This document shows positions 45,385-54,072 of a stretch of 61,324 bases of DNA, in pieces (the first letter of the stretch is position 1; each line of letters begins with the position of its first letter). The notes beneath the pieces are model-generated. The model was not told where the DNA came from. It made no database searches and saw only the letters and a list, made by a program, of their open reading frames with translations. The DNA is from an uncultured Lachnospiraceae bacterium (GTDB taxonomy: Bacteria; Bacillota; Clostridia; Lachnospirales; Lachnospiraceae), in contig CANCYO010000011.1 in assembly GCA_947382415.1 (NCBI GenBank), positions 1-61,324 of the forward strand, read 5' to 3'. The translations under genes and the position numbers were made by a program.

Positions 45385-46074
45385 ATGGAATCTGATGTAA
45401 ACAGCGAAAAGAGTCCCGTTGAAACAGCGAATGAGCGATGGGATATCATACATGGCAATTATGAGAGAGATGAAATAAAATACGATAATTGGCTGGAAAT
45501 ATTCCGGGAATTCATCGACAGATGTGATACGCCTATTGTTGATTTAGGCTGCGGAAGCGGCAATGACACCCTGTATTTGCTTGAAACAGGCAAAAAAGTC
45601 ATACCGTGCGATTATTCGCAGAACGCAATTAAGAATATATATAAGAATTTCCCCGAGATTCAAAGGGCAGAATGCTTTGACATGACAAAAGGCCTGGTAT
45701 TTGAAGATAATTTTACGGATATCATAATAAGCGATCTGTCGCTGCATTATTTTACGGAGCAGGAGACCCGTCAGATTCTGAGTGAGATAAAAAGAGTGTT
45801 AAAACCGGGCGGCATACTGCTTCTCAGGGTTAATTCCGTAAGGGATGTCAATCATGGCGCAGGTGAAGGTACGGAGATCGAGCCGCATTTATACAAAACA
45901 GGCGACGGAAGATATAAAAGATTTTTTGATGAAGATGATTTTGCCAGATTCTTTTCCGGCTGGAAGAAGCTCTATCTGCACGAGGAAGTAATGGAGAGAT
46001 ATGCCCTGGAAAAAATATTATGGAAAGCCGCGATGCAGGTAGGAGGCCCTGAGCATGAGGAACTGCCCGCCTGA
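45385..46074 (+). CDS. Class I SAM-dependent methyltransferase
   Basis: A 229-residue methyltransferase of the Methyltransf_11/25 type. Motif I is VDLGCGSGNDTLYL, followed by DYSQNAI, a central SDLSLHYF, and LKPGGILLLRVNS. The substrate cannot be told. It is the last gene of the accessory block and converges with sigG; the two stops are 4 bp apart and lie in one short palindrome. Confidence 0.85.
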   Translation: MESDVNSEKSPVETANERWDIIHGNYERDEIKYDNWLEIFREFIDRCDTPIVDLGCGSGNDTLYLLETGKKVIPCDYSQNAIKNIYKNFPEIQRAECFDMTKGLVFEDNFTDIIISDLSLHYFTEQETRQILSEIKRVLKPGGILLLRVNSVRDVNHGAGEGTEIEPHLYKTGDGRYKRFFDEDDFARFFSGWKKLYLHEEVMERYALEKILWKAAMQVGGPEHEELPA

Positions 46075-46091
46075 CGGTCTATGCCGTCAGG
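46070..46091. terminator. Palindrome across two convergent stop codons
   Basis: CCTGACGG (46070-46077) and CCGTCAGG (46084-46091) form a perfect 8-bp stem with a 6-base loop that contains the ends of both the methyltransferase gene and sigG. No T-run on either side, so termination would be weak. Confidence 0.4.
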
Positions 46092-46861
46092 TAGGTGCGC
46101 ATGGTGCGGAGGGCGTTTTTCTCCAGACGGGAGACCTGGGCCTGTGAGATGCCGATGAGTTCCGCCACTTCCATCTGGGTCTTGCCCTCGAAGAAGCGCA
46201 GGGTAATGATCTCGTGTTCGCGGTCTGTGAGCATTTTCATGGCGTCGCTTAAGGAGAGATGTTCCACCCAGGTCTCTTCTTTATTTTTTTTGTCGGAGAT
46301 CTGGTCCATGACATAGAGGGTATCTCCGCCGTCGGTGAAGACCGGCTCATAAAGGCTCATGGGATTCTGGATGGCGTCCATGGCGTAGACGATATCCTCC
46401 TTGGAGATTCCCACTTCCGAGGCAATCTCCTCTATGGTCGGCTCTTTGAGGTTTTTGCGGGTGAGGGCCTCGCGCACATAGATCGCTTTATAAGCGGTGT
46501 CTTTCAGGGAGCGGGACACGCGGATGGAGCTGGAGTTGTCCCGAAGAAAGCGTCTGATCTCTCCGATGATCATGGGTACGGCGTAGGTGGAAAATTTTAC
46601 ATTTAAACTGGTATCAAAATTGTCTATGGCTTTGATCAGGCCGATACAGCCGATCTGAAACAGATCGTCCACGTTTTCGTTACTGGAAGAAAAGCGTTTA
46701 ATCACGCTTAAGACCAGTCGCAGGTTCCCCTCGATATAGGCCTCTCTGGCCTCCTGATCTCCGTCCTGTATCCGCGCGAAAAGCGCTTCTTTTTCCCCGT
46801 TTTTTAACAGCGGCAGTCTGGATGTATTCACGCCGCAGATTTCGACCCTTCCCTGTGCCAT
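46079..46861 (-). CDS. sigG: Forespore sporulation sigma factor sigma-G
   Basis: A 260-residue sigma-70 family factor for late forespore genes. The N-terminal NTSRLPLLKNGEKEALF matches the sigma-G beginning; region 2 is NLRLVLSVIKRFSSSNENVDDLFQIGCIGLIKAI, and region 4 ends with MEVAELIGISQAQVSRLEKNAL. The minus-strand site ACAGGAGGAATC precedes the ATG. About 25-30 bases upstream of the ATG, GTGAAGAGTA (complement of 46883-46892) resembles a sigma-F -10 element, but no good -35 is evident. In many clostridia sigG follows sigE directly on the same strand; here it is inverted and separated by the accessory block. Confidence 0.94.
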   Translation of the reverse strand: MAQGRVEICGVNTSRLPLLKNGEKEALFARIQDGDQEAREAYIEGNLRLVLSVIKRFSSSNENVDDLFQIGCIGLIKAIDNFDTSLNVKFSTYAVPMIIGEIRRFLRDNSSSIRVSRSLKDTAYKAIYVREALTRKNLKEPTIEEIASEVGISKEDIVYAMDAIQNPMSLYEPVFTDGGDTLYVMDQISDKKNKEETWVEHLSLSDAMKMLTDREHEIITLRFFEGKTQMEVAELIGISQAQVSRLEKNALRTMRTYLTA

Positions 46862-47060
46862 TTTATGATTCCTCCTGTATTTTACTCTTCACAAAAGTGG
46901 TATTAACAAGTATGTACCGAGAGCCGTTTCAATATTCTGAGCAGAAAATTAAAATTCTGAGCTGAAAACTAAAAACAGATATTTTTGTGTGGACAAAAAC
47001 AAATGCCAAAAGAGCGCATATTATAAAAATGACAACTGATATTATGAGGATGGAAACAAT

Positions 47061-47315
47061 ATGCTTTTTTCGGAGCTTCGGTGTAAAGACGTTATCAACG
47101 TGAAGGATTGCAGAAAGCTGGGAAAAGTGTGCGATCTGGAGTTTGACGAGTGCAAGGGCTGTATCTGTAAGATCATGGTGCCCGGATGCAATAAAATGCT
47201 CAGTTTCCTGCGCTGTGAGCCGGATATAGAGATTCCTTACCGGGATATCTGTCAGATCGGGCCGGAGGTAATTTTGGTTGACATTAAAGATTGCGCCTGT
47301 TATAATAAAAAATAA
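47061..47315 (+). CDS. ylmC: PRC-barrel protein, YlmC/YmxH family
   Basis: An 84-residue protein with a PRC-barrel fold pattern (LRCKDVINVKDCRKLGKVCD...YRDICQIGPEVILVDI). The family is tied to sporulation in Firmicutes but its role is unclear. This copy is rich in Cys (eight), which is unusual and could bind metal. It lies between sigG and nrdR, the common clostridial arrangement. Confidence 0.85.
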   Translation: MLFSELRCKDVINVKDCRKLGKVCDLEFDECKGCICKIMVPGCNKMLSFLRCEPDIEIPYRDICQIGPEVILVDIKDCACYNKK

Positions 47316-47354
47316 CACTTGCTCTCAAATTGGAGCGGGCATGGAGGTAAACAA

Positions 47355-47804
47355 ATGAAGTGTCCTTTTTGTAGTCACGAAAATACACGAGTTATTGATT
47401 CCAGACCTGCGGAGGATAATAATTCCATCCGCCGCCGCAGAGTGTGCGATGAGTGTGGAAAACGCTTTACGACTTATGAAAAAATTGAGACCATTCCCTT
47501 GATCATCATCAAGAAGGATAATAACCGGGAGACCTACGACCGGTCCAAGATCGAGGCCGGTGTGCTGAGAGCCTGTCATAAGCGGCCCGTCAGCGCTCAG
47601 CAGATCACGGAATTGGTGGATGCGGTGGAGACCGAGGTTTTCAATATGGAGGAGCATGAGATTCAGAGCCAGGTCATCGGTGAGCTGGTGATGAACAAGC
47701 TCAAGGCCATGGACGCGGTAGCCTATGTCCGTTTTGCCTCTGTCTATCGGGAGTTTAAGGATATCAATACCTTTATGGATGAGTTGAAAAAGGTGTTGAA
47801 TTGA
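47355..47804 (+). CDS. nrdR: Ribonucleotide reductase repressor NrdR
   Basis: A 149-residue regulator. An N-terminal zinc ribbon (CPFC and CDEC) binds NrdR boxes; the following ATP-cone domain (about 47-140) senses ATP/dATP. It represses ribonucleotide reductase genes when dATP is high. ATG at 47355 has TGGAGG seven bases before; an upstream in-frame start at 47319 overlaps the ylmC end region and is not needed. Confidence 0.96.
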   Translation: MKCPFCSHENTRVIDSRPAEDNNSIRRRRVCDECGKRFTTYEKIETIPLIIIKKDNNRETYDRSKIEAGVLRACHKRPVSAQQITELVDAVETEVFNMEEHEIQSQVIGELVMNKLKAMDAVAYVRFASVYREFKDINTFMDELKKVLN

Positions 47805-47821
47805 TATATGTCACATAAATC

Positions 47822-47859
47822 GAAGGAAGCAGATGAGCTGTCAGTCTACTTCCTTTTTT
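47822..47859. terminator. Terminator between nrdR and spoVB
   Basis: AAGGAAGCAGA pairs with TCTACTTCCTT (one mismatch) and is followed on the plus strand by TTTTTTG. It serves nrdR, and by symmetry may also act on the convergent minus-strand gene. Confidence 0.8.
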
Positions 47860-47869
47860 GTTGCCTTTT

Positions 47870-49237
47870 TCAGCGGGGCATATGTCTGCGCAGGAAACGG
47901 CGCAGACACAGCAGGTACAGGAGGCTCAGCACGATCTGTCCTGCCAGCATTCCCCACAGATATCCGGTGATGCCGAATACGGGAATGGCTTTAAATACAA
48001 ACAGAAGGCGAAGCAGGAGCGCGATCACGTTCATGACAAAGATCGTCCCGGCCTTGCCCAGCCCCTGCAGGATGCTTGAGAGGGTGGCATCCAGATAGAG
48101 GAAGGGGCAGAGAAAGCTTAAGGTAGTGATGAAATGTCCCGCCAGAGGGCTGTCAAAGAGGACTCTGCCGACAAAGTCGCCTGTCAGGAAAAAGGCTGAC
48201 AGGCAGGTAAAACCCAAAATGCAGCAGAATTTGACTGTGCGCAGAACGGCGGATTTTACGGCCTCAAGGTCTCCGAGAGCATAGTTTTCGGAGATCAGGG
48301 GCAGGAGCAGTACGGAGACGGAGTTGGTCAATGCGTTTGGAAAAAAAATCAGAGGCATGGCCATGCCTGTAAGCACTCCGTAGACACTGAGGGCGGTAGA
48401 GTTATCATACCCATACAGGCGCAGCATGGCCGGGATGGATACGGACTCCACGCTCTGCAGGGAATTCAGCACGATACGGTTTAAGGTGAGCGGAAGCGCC
48501 ATGGCGAGAATGCTGCGAAACATTCTGCCATCGTGCAGTGTGTGGGCGCGGGGTATTGTGACTGCGGATACTGCCGACATGGCAGTATGTCTGTGCAGCA
48601 CCTGAAAAATAGCCACCAGAGACACTGTCATGGAGACCAATTCTCCCACGGTGAGACCGAGTACAGCCACATTGATCGAAGGGTTCTGCCCTTTTGCTAT
48701 GACGGAGGCGGACACCAGATACACACAGCCCACACGGGCAAGCTGTTCCAGAAGCTGGGCTGCCGCAGGCGGTCCGGTTTTTTTGATTCCATAGAAATAG
48801 CCGTTGATGCAGGAATGGATGCTGCTGAAAGGGACGGAGAAGGCCAGAATACGCAGCATGGATTCCGTGCGGGGTTCCAGCAGAAGTTCCACAGCGATAA
48901 AACGGGACTGAGTATAAATGAAACCACAGCACAGCAGAGAGAGTGGGACGGAGATGATCAGTCCGGTGATAAGAGGCCGGAATCGCTGTCCCTTCCTGGT
49001 GGTATACTCCGCCACGAATTTGGAAATGGCTGTCTGATAGGCAGCCGCGCACAGAGAGAAGGAGAGGGCGAGCACAGGGCTTAAGAGCTGATAGATGCCC
49101 ATGCCCTCCTCTCCGAACAGCCGTGAGAGGTAAATGCGGTAAAAAAATCCGATGGTGCGGGTGACGAGACCGGTGGCGGTGAGGATGAAGGTGCCCATGA
49201 TCAGAGGCCGCCCCGCAAGAGAAAACCGTTTTTTCAT
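47870..49237 (-). CDS. spoVB: MATE/MOP-superfamily lipid flippase, SpoVB/MurJ-like
   Basis: A 455-residue protein with about 14 membrane helices. The N-terminal part ATGLVTRTIGFFYRIYLSRLFGEEGMGIYQL is typical of the SpoVB branch of polysaccharide exporters. SpoVB is needed for spore cortex synthesis in B. subtilis and is related to lipid II flippases. No sporulation promoter could be confirmed; it faces away from nifS. Confidence 0.85.
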   Translation of the reverse strand: MKKRFSLAGRPLIMGTFILTATGLVTRTIGFFYRIYLSRLFGEEGMGIYQLLSPVLALSFSLCAAAYQTAISKFVAEYTTRKGQRFRPLITGLIISVPLSLLCCGFIYTQSRFIAVELLLEPRTESMLRILAFSVPFSSIHSCINGYFYGIKKTGPPAAAQLLEQLARVGCVYLVSASVIAKGQNPSINVAVLGLTVGELVSMTVSLVAIFQVLHRHTAMSAVSAVTIPRAHTLHDGRMFRSILAMALPLTLNRIVLNSLQSVESVSIPAMLRLYGYDNSTALSVYGVLTGMAMPLIFFPNALTNSVSVLLLPLISENYALGDLEAVKSAVLRTVKFCCILGFTCLSAFFLTGDFVGRVLFDSPLAGHFITTLSFLCPFLYLDATLSSILQGLGKAGTIFVMNVIALLLRLLFVFKAIPVFGITGYLWGMLAGQIVLSLLYLLCLRRFLRRHMPR

Positions 49238-49289
49238 ATTGCGAAGTCCTTATTGTAGAACTTATCTCTATTATATTTTTGTACAGCAG

Positions 49290-49347
49290 TTGACAGAACC
49301 GTATTCCGGTGATATATTGACAGTTGAAAACCTAGCAAACAACTAGG
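49290..49347 (+). promoter_or_regulatory. nifS promoter with palindromic operator
   Basis: TTGACA (49290-49295), a 17-bp spacer and TATATT (49313-49318) form a strong promoter. CCTAG-N7-CTAGG (49331-49347) lies at about +7 to +23, a standard repressor position. An Rrf2-family regulator such as IscR would be a natural candidate, but none is encoded in the window. Confidence 0.6.
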
Positions 49348-49367
49348 AATTAGAAAGGAGGTATCGT

Positions 49368-50549
49368 ATGATTTATTTGGATCATGCAGCGACCACGCCG
49401 ATGGCGCCGGAGGTGTTGGAGGCGATGCTGCCGTTTTTTTCGGATTTATATGGTAATGCCAGTTCCATTTACGGCTTGGGAGCCAGGGCCAGACAGGCTG
49501 TTTTTGAAGCCCGGACACAGGTGGGGGCATTGATCGGTGCTGCTCCTGAGGAAATCTATTTCACGTCAGGGGGAACAGAGGCGGATAATTGGGCCATAAA
49601 GGCTGTGGCAGAGACCTGTGCGGACAGAGGCAGACATATCATTACCACCAAAATAGAACATCCTGCGATCCTGCAAACCTGCCGGTGGCTGGAACAAAAG
49701 GGATATGAGATCACCTATCTGGATGTGGACAGGGATGGTCTGGTACATGTGGAGGATGTGGAATCGGCCCTCAGACCCGATACAATCCTGATCAGCATCA
49801 TGTTTGCCAACAATGAGATCGGTACGATAGAACCCATAGCGGAGATCGGCTCACTGGCCCACCGGCACCGTGTCCTGTTTCACACGGATGCGGTGCAGGC
49901 TTTCGGACAGATCCCGATTGATGTGAAGGATATGCAGATCGATCTGCTCAGCGCCAGCGCGCACAAGGTAAACGGTCCCAAGGGAGTGGGCTGTCTCTAT
50001 ATCCGTAACGGTGTCAAAATCCGTCCTTTTCTGCACGGCGGCCATCAGGAGCGAAGCCGCAGGGCCGGTACTGAGAACGTGGCCGGCATCGCAGGTTTTG
50101 GGGCGGCAGCCCGGCGGGCAGCCGGCATTATTTCCGAAAAGCAGAAATGTGAGACGAGCCTTCGTGACTATCTGATCCAACGTCTGGAGTCAGAGGTGCC
50201 ATGGTGCAGACTGAACGGACACAGGAGCAGGAGACTGCCCGGCAATGTGAACTTCTCGTTTTCTTTTATAGAGGGAGAATCCCTGCTCATCCGGCTGGAT
50301 ATGGCGGGAATCTGCGCATCCAGCGGTTCTGCCTGCACCTCCGGCTCCCTGGACCCCTCCCATGTGCTGCTGGCTCTGGGCCTCAGTCACGAGGAAGCTC
50401 ACGGTTCCCTGCGCCTGACTCTATCGGAAACGAATACAATAGAAGAGCTTGACACCGTGGTGGAAACTGTGAAGAAAGCCGTGGAGCTGCTGCGGCAGAT
50501 GTCGCCGCTCTACGAAGATTTTATAAAAAATCAGCCGTCGGAGGAATAA
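49368..50549 (+). CDS. nifS: Cysteine desulfurase (NifS/IscS-type)
   Basis: A 393-residue PLP enzyme giving sulfur from Cys for Fe-S clusters and tRNA thiolation. The N-terminus IYLDHAATTPM, the PLP-Lys motif SASAHKVNGPKG and the mobile Cys loop CASSGSACTSG are all intact; the loop marks group I (IscS/NifS). AAAGGAGG precedes the ATG. It is followed after 3 bp by the scaffold gene; mnmA, a user of its sulfur, is two genes downstream. Confidence 0.96.
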   Translation: MIYLDHAATTPMAPEVLEAMLPFFSDLYGNASSIYGLGARARQAVFEARTQVGALIGAAPEEIYFTSGGTEADNWAIKAVAETCADRGRHIITTKIEHPAILQTCRWLEQKGYEITYLDVDRDGLVHVEDVESALRPDTILISIMFANNEIGTIEPIAEIGSLAHRHRVLFHTDAVQAFGQIPIDVKDMQIDLLSASAHKVNGPKGVGCLYIRNGVKIRPFLHGGHQERSRRAGTENVAGIAGFGAAARRAAGIISEKQKCETSLRDYLIQRLESEVPWCRLNGHRSRRLPGNVNFSFSFIEGESLLIRLDMAGICASSGSACTSGSLDPSHVLLALGLSHEEAHGSLRLTLSETNTIEELDTVVETVKKAVELLRQMSPLYEDFIKNQPSEE

Positions 50550-50552
50550 CAT

Positions 50553-50975
50553 ATGGATTACAGTGAAAAAGTGATGGATCATTTTACAAATCCCAGAAAT
50601 ATGGGAGAACTGGAGGATCCCAAGGGTGTTGGGACCGTGGGAAACGCGAAATGCGGCGATATCATGCGCATGTATCTGGATATTGATGAAGCCGGAGTTA
50701 TCCGGGATGTGAAGTTTAAGACCTTCGGGTGCGGAGCGGCCATCGCCACAAGCTCCATGGCCACAGAGCTTGTCAAGGGGAAAACCGTGCAGGAGGCCAT
50801 GCAGGTGACTAACAGGGCAGTGATGGAGGCGCTGGACGGACTGCCTCCGGTGAAAGTACATTGTTCTCTCCTTGCAGAGGAAGCGATCCATGCCGCCCTC
50901 TGGGACTATGCACAGAAAAATAATGTTGTGATCGAAGGGCTCAGGGAGCCCCGGGAGGATATCGGCAATCAATAA
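50553..50975 (+). CDS. nifU: Fe-S cluster scaffold protein NifU/IscU-type
   Basis: A 140-residue scaffold with the three conserved Cys in AKCGD, GCGAAIA and VHCS, plus the Asp next to the first Cys. A fourth region is absent, so it is the short IscU-like form of clostridia rather than full NifU. It sits 3 bp after nifS; together they make an ISC-like minimal system. Confidence 0.95.
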   Translation: MDYSEKVMDHFTNPRNMGELEDPKGVGTVGNAKCGDIMRMYLDIDEAGVIRDVKFKTFGCGAAIATSSMATELVKGKTVQEAMQVTNRAVMEALDGLPPVKVHCSLLAEEAIHAALWDYAQKNNVVIEGLREPREDIGNQ

Positions 50976-51043
50976 CTTGCTGACATTTGGACAGTTGTGG
51001 TGTATAATAAGGGCGATACAAAACGGAAAGGAACCCTGTCTCA

Positions 51044-52708
51044 ATGTCTGATATCATAAAGGACTTAAAATATTTCTGGAGCAAAAAACTGTTTGCGGCG
51101 GGACTTTTGGGTATGATGCTTCTCGGCTATGCCACGCTGCTTGCCAATCCCACGGTGGGTATCGACGATACCTCGTTCAAGCTCTATTATATCGACGGGG
51201 TCTCCCCTGCCATGGGGCGGTGGTGTCTTTATATGATCCACAAAGTTTTTCCGCTGGATTATAATCCTTATTTTGTGGAGACCGTGGGACTGCTGTTTTT
51301 TTGTCTGTCGGTATCCCTCTGGTGTGTGGTCTTTTACCGGATGTTCGGACAGCGTATTCCGGTGTTGGTGTATACGATTTTTGCCGGTGTGATGATCTCG
51401 AGTCCGATTTTGAGCGAAGTAGTGGTATGGTATGTGCAGGACGGCATTTATCTGGGGTATGGTGTGACGGCGCTGGCGGTACTCTATGCCATGGAAGCCG
51501 TTGGAGCAAAGCGGAAGCCATGGCGTTTTATCATGGTCAGCGCGCTGCTTCTTTCTGTGGCGCTGGGCTTTTATGAGGCTTTTATGATCGTGTTTCTCAT
51601 GGCCATGGTCATGGTCTTTATGCTGAACCGGGCGCTGGTGCCGGAGCGTTATGAGAAGAGCCCGCTGCAGTGGCTGTGGAAGCTGATTTTGATATGCGGT
51701 ACCGGCATGGTATTCCGCAGTCTGTTTATCAACGGGATCAGCGCCGTTTTCGGGTTGGAGGAACAGGCTCTCGTGTTAAAGAGCCGGGGGCTGGGAGATA
51801 TCGCAGGTCTGATCGGCGGATGGTTTGACGGAAGCCGGGGAGCTGACGAACTGCTGCTTGTTTTGAAGGAATTTTTTGTGAAATATACGATTCACGGAAT
51901 CGTGTACCTTCCGGTGCTGATCCTGGTGATGGCGGAGCTGGTACTGTTGGTCTGGGGAGTGTTTTGGACGGTGCGCCGCAGGGACGGGTGGATTCTGGCG
52001 GCGGTGTTGGGCATTCTGCTGCTGCCTTGGGTGATGCCTCTTCTGGAGGGCTCTGCGACCTATTACCGCTCCAGCGAGTATGTGCCGCTTTTGACCGCCT
52101 TTGCGGTGCTGCTGGCAGGGTGCGGTCTGTGCCGGATCAAATGTCCCCGGACGGTATATGGAGCAGCGCTGTTTCTGGCGTTTTTGCTCTTATATCATCA
52201 GGGGTATGAGATGAATAAGTGGCTGCTTGTGGACGTCATGAAATATGAGGACGACAAGCGGACGCTGGACGCTCTGGCACTTGAGCTCATGGCGGAATAT
52301 GACACGGACAAGCCAATCTGTGTGATCGGAAACAGGCAGACTCCGGTGAGTCTGCTGGAGGATGTGTACTGCCCCCGGTGGTCAAAAAAGTATGATCTGG
52401 TAAAATGGCTGGTGTGCGCGGTGGACGAGAGAATTTTTGAAAAATATGACACGCCGCAGGGATATGCGGTGGCGGAGACGCCGCAGTTGTCGTTTATTAA
52501 TTGGGCAAATAAGGCCTATTACGGATTTGACAGAGAGCTGATCAAATTCTGGAAGATGCATGGCTTTACATTTATAGAGGACGGCGATCTGGGGCATTAC
52601 AGGCAGGCGCAGAAGCTGATGAAGGATGCCCCGGTGTGGCCCCAAAGGGGCTCTATCGTGGAGCAGGAGGACTATATTATCGTGAATTTCGGTAATTTTG
52701 ACCAGTGA
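51044..52708 (+). CDS. GtrII-like membrane glucosyltransferase
   Basis: A 554-residue protein with about ten membrane helices in the first 380 residues, then a soluble C-terminal domain. The early loop TVGIDDTSFKLYY has an Asp pair after the first helix, the pattern of GT-C-type transferases and of the Glucos_trans_II family. It would use a polyprenyl-phosphate sugar to decorate a surface glycan; the acceptor is unknown. It has its own small gap and no obvious partner genes. Confidence 0.75.
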   Translation: MSDIIKDLKYFWSKKLFAAGLLGMMLLGYATLLANPTVGIDDTSFKLYYIDGVSPAMGRWCLYMIHKVFPLDYNPYFVETVGLLFFCLSVSLWCVVFYRMFGQRIPVLVYTIFAGVMISSPILSEVVVWYVQDGIYLGYGVTALAVLYAMEAVGAKRKPWRFIMVSALLLSVALGFYEAFMIVFLMAMVMVFMLNRALVPERYEKSPLQWLWKLILICGTGMVFRSLFINGISAVFGLEEQALVLKSRGLGDIAGLIGGWFDGSRGADELLLVLKEFFVKYTIHGIVYLPVLILVMAELVLLVWGVFWTVRRRDGWILAAVLGILLLPWVMPLLEGSATYYRSSEYVPLLTAFAVLLAGCGLCRIKCPRTVYGAALFLAFLLLYHQGYEMNKWLLVDVMKYEDDKRTLDALALELMAEYDTDKPICVIGNRQTPVSLLEDVYCPRWSKKYDLVKWLVCAVDERIFEKYDTPQGYAVAETPQLSFINWANKAYYGFDRELIKFWKMHGFTFIEDGDLGHYRQAQKLMKDAPVWPQRGSIVEQEDYIIVNFGNFDQ

Positions 52709-52709
52709 C

Positions 52710-52752
52710 CGGGGGCGAAGTGACCGGGGGCAGAATGACCGGAAGCGGATTA
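52710..52752 (+). repeat. Three imperfect 15-bp repeats
   Basis: Units related to AGTGACCGGGGGCGA occur three times just after the stop of the GtrII-like gene and run into the next repeat tract. No coding role is visible. Confidence 0.7.
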
Positions 52753-52760
52753 AAAGGAAG

Positions 52761-52857
52761 AATGAAGAGAAAGAATGAAGAGAAAGAATGAAGAGAAAGA
52801 ATGAAGAGAAAGAATGAAGAGAAAGAATGAAGAGGAAGAATGAAGAGGAAGAATGAG
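52761..52857 (+). repeat. 13-bp tandem repeat carrying the mnmA ribosome binding site and start
   Basis: Seven full copies of AATGAAGAGAAAG (the last two with GAGGAAG) cover 52761-52851, and an eighth partial copy supplies the mnmA ATG at 52853. Each unit holds a purine-rich ribosome-binding-like stretch followed by ATG. Since 13 is not a multiple of three, successive ATGs fall in different frames; the two earlier ones in the mnmA frame meet a TGA before the gene. Confidence 0.92.
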
Positions 52858-53980
52858 TAAGAGGGTAGTAGTGGGTATGTCCGGAGGGGTAGACTCTTCC
52901 GTGGCAGCCCTGCTTTTAAAGAGACAGGGATATGAGGTGATCGGAGTCACCATGCAGCTCTGGCAGGAGGAGACACCCGAGTGTCAGGCGGAGAACGGAG
53001 GGTGCTGCGGGCTGTCTGCGGTGGAGGATGCCAGGCGCGTGGCGGAGATTTTGGAGATTCCTCATTATGTAATGAATTTCAGACAGGAATTCAAGCGGCA
53101 TGTCATCGATTATTTTGTGTCGGAATATCTGCATGGGCGTACGCCCAATCCCTGTATTGCCTGCAACCGGCATGTAAAGTGGGAAGCGCTTTTGCGGCGC
53201 AGTATGGAGCTTGGGGCAGACTATATCGCCACGGGGCATTATGCCCGGATCGACCGGCTGGAGAACGGCCGTTTCGCCCTGCGCAATTCTGTGACGGCGG
53301 GAAAGGATCAGACCTATGCGCTGTATATGCTTACACAGGAGCAGCTCTCCCGCACGTTGTTTCCGGTAGGGGAGAACACGAAGGAGGAGATTCGGAGAAT
53401 GGCTGGAGAGGCCGGCCTTCCCGTTGCGGACAAGCCGGACAGTCAGGAGATCTGTTTTGTGCCGGATGACGACTATGCCGCTTTTATCCGGCGGGAGGTG
53501 GAACGCCGTAATGAGGCGGAAAATCAGAACGAAGCGGAAAGTTATGGTGAAGTGGAACATGTTCTGCAGCCCGGGAATTTTGTCACTGCAGACGGACGGA
53601 TTTTGGGGCGGCACAAGGGAATCACACACTATACACTGGGACAGCGAAGGGGTCTGGAGCTTCCCATGGGCAGGAGAGTGTTTGTGACGGCCATTCGGCC
53701 TGAGTCCAACGAGGTGGTAGTGGGAGAGAACGAAGAGCTTTTTACCACAGAGGTGTTCTGTGAAGGCGTGAATTTCATGGCAGTTCCGGATCTGGAGGAA
53801 CCCGCGAGGGTATGGGCCAGGATACGGTACAATCATCCGGGAGAGTTCTGCACTGTGGAAAAGCTTTCCGCGGACAGGCTTCGCTGTCTGTTTGAAAGAC
53901 CGGTGCGCGCAGCTACGCCGGGGCAGGCCATTGTGTTTTATGCCGGTGAATATGTGCTGGGCGGCGGCACAATTGTTTAA
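52853..53980 (+). CDS. mnmA: tRNA-specific 2-thiouridylase MnmA
   Basis: A 375-residue PP-loop ATPase that thiolates U34 of tRNA Lys, Glu and Gln. GMSGGVDSS is the PP-loop; the catalytic Cys pair is in NPCIACN and QEICFV. A 20-residue acidic insertion rich in Asn/Glu (about residues 215-235) lies after DDYAAFI. Sulfur likely comes from the cysteine desulfurase encoded upstream. The start and its site lie in a 13-bp tandem repeat. Confidence 0.95.
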   Translation: MSKRVVVGMSGGVDSSVAALLLKRQGYEVIGVTMQLWQEETPECQAENGGCCGLSAVEDARRVAEILEIPHYVMNFRQEFKRHVIDYFVSEYLHGRTPNPCIACNRHVKWEALLRRSMELGADYIATGHYARIDRLENGRFALRNSVTAGKDQTYALYMLTQEQLSRTLFPVGENTKEEIRRMAGEAGLPVADKPDSQEICFVPDDDYAAFIRREVERRNEAENQNEAESYGEVEHVLQPGNFVTADGRILGRHKGITHYTLGQRRGLELPMGRRVFVTAIRPESNEVVVGENEELFTTEVFCEGVNFMAVPDLEEPARVWARIRYNHPGEFCTVEKLSADRLRCLFERPVRAATPGQAIVFYAGEYVLGGGTIV

Positions 53981-54072
53981 CGGAGGTGTTGAACAGAGGT
54001 TCCCATATGGCGCCGGCGCACATACATTAGAGTGATATGATATGAGAGCAAAAATTGAGGAGGATAAATAGA

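Noticed and set aside
52750..52953. Minus-strand open frame across the 13-bp repeat
   Set aside because: The Phe/Leu/Ser/His repeat translation results from the DNA repeat alone.
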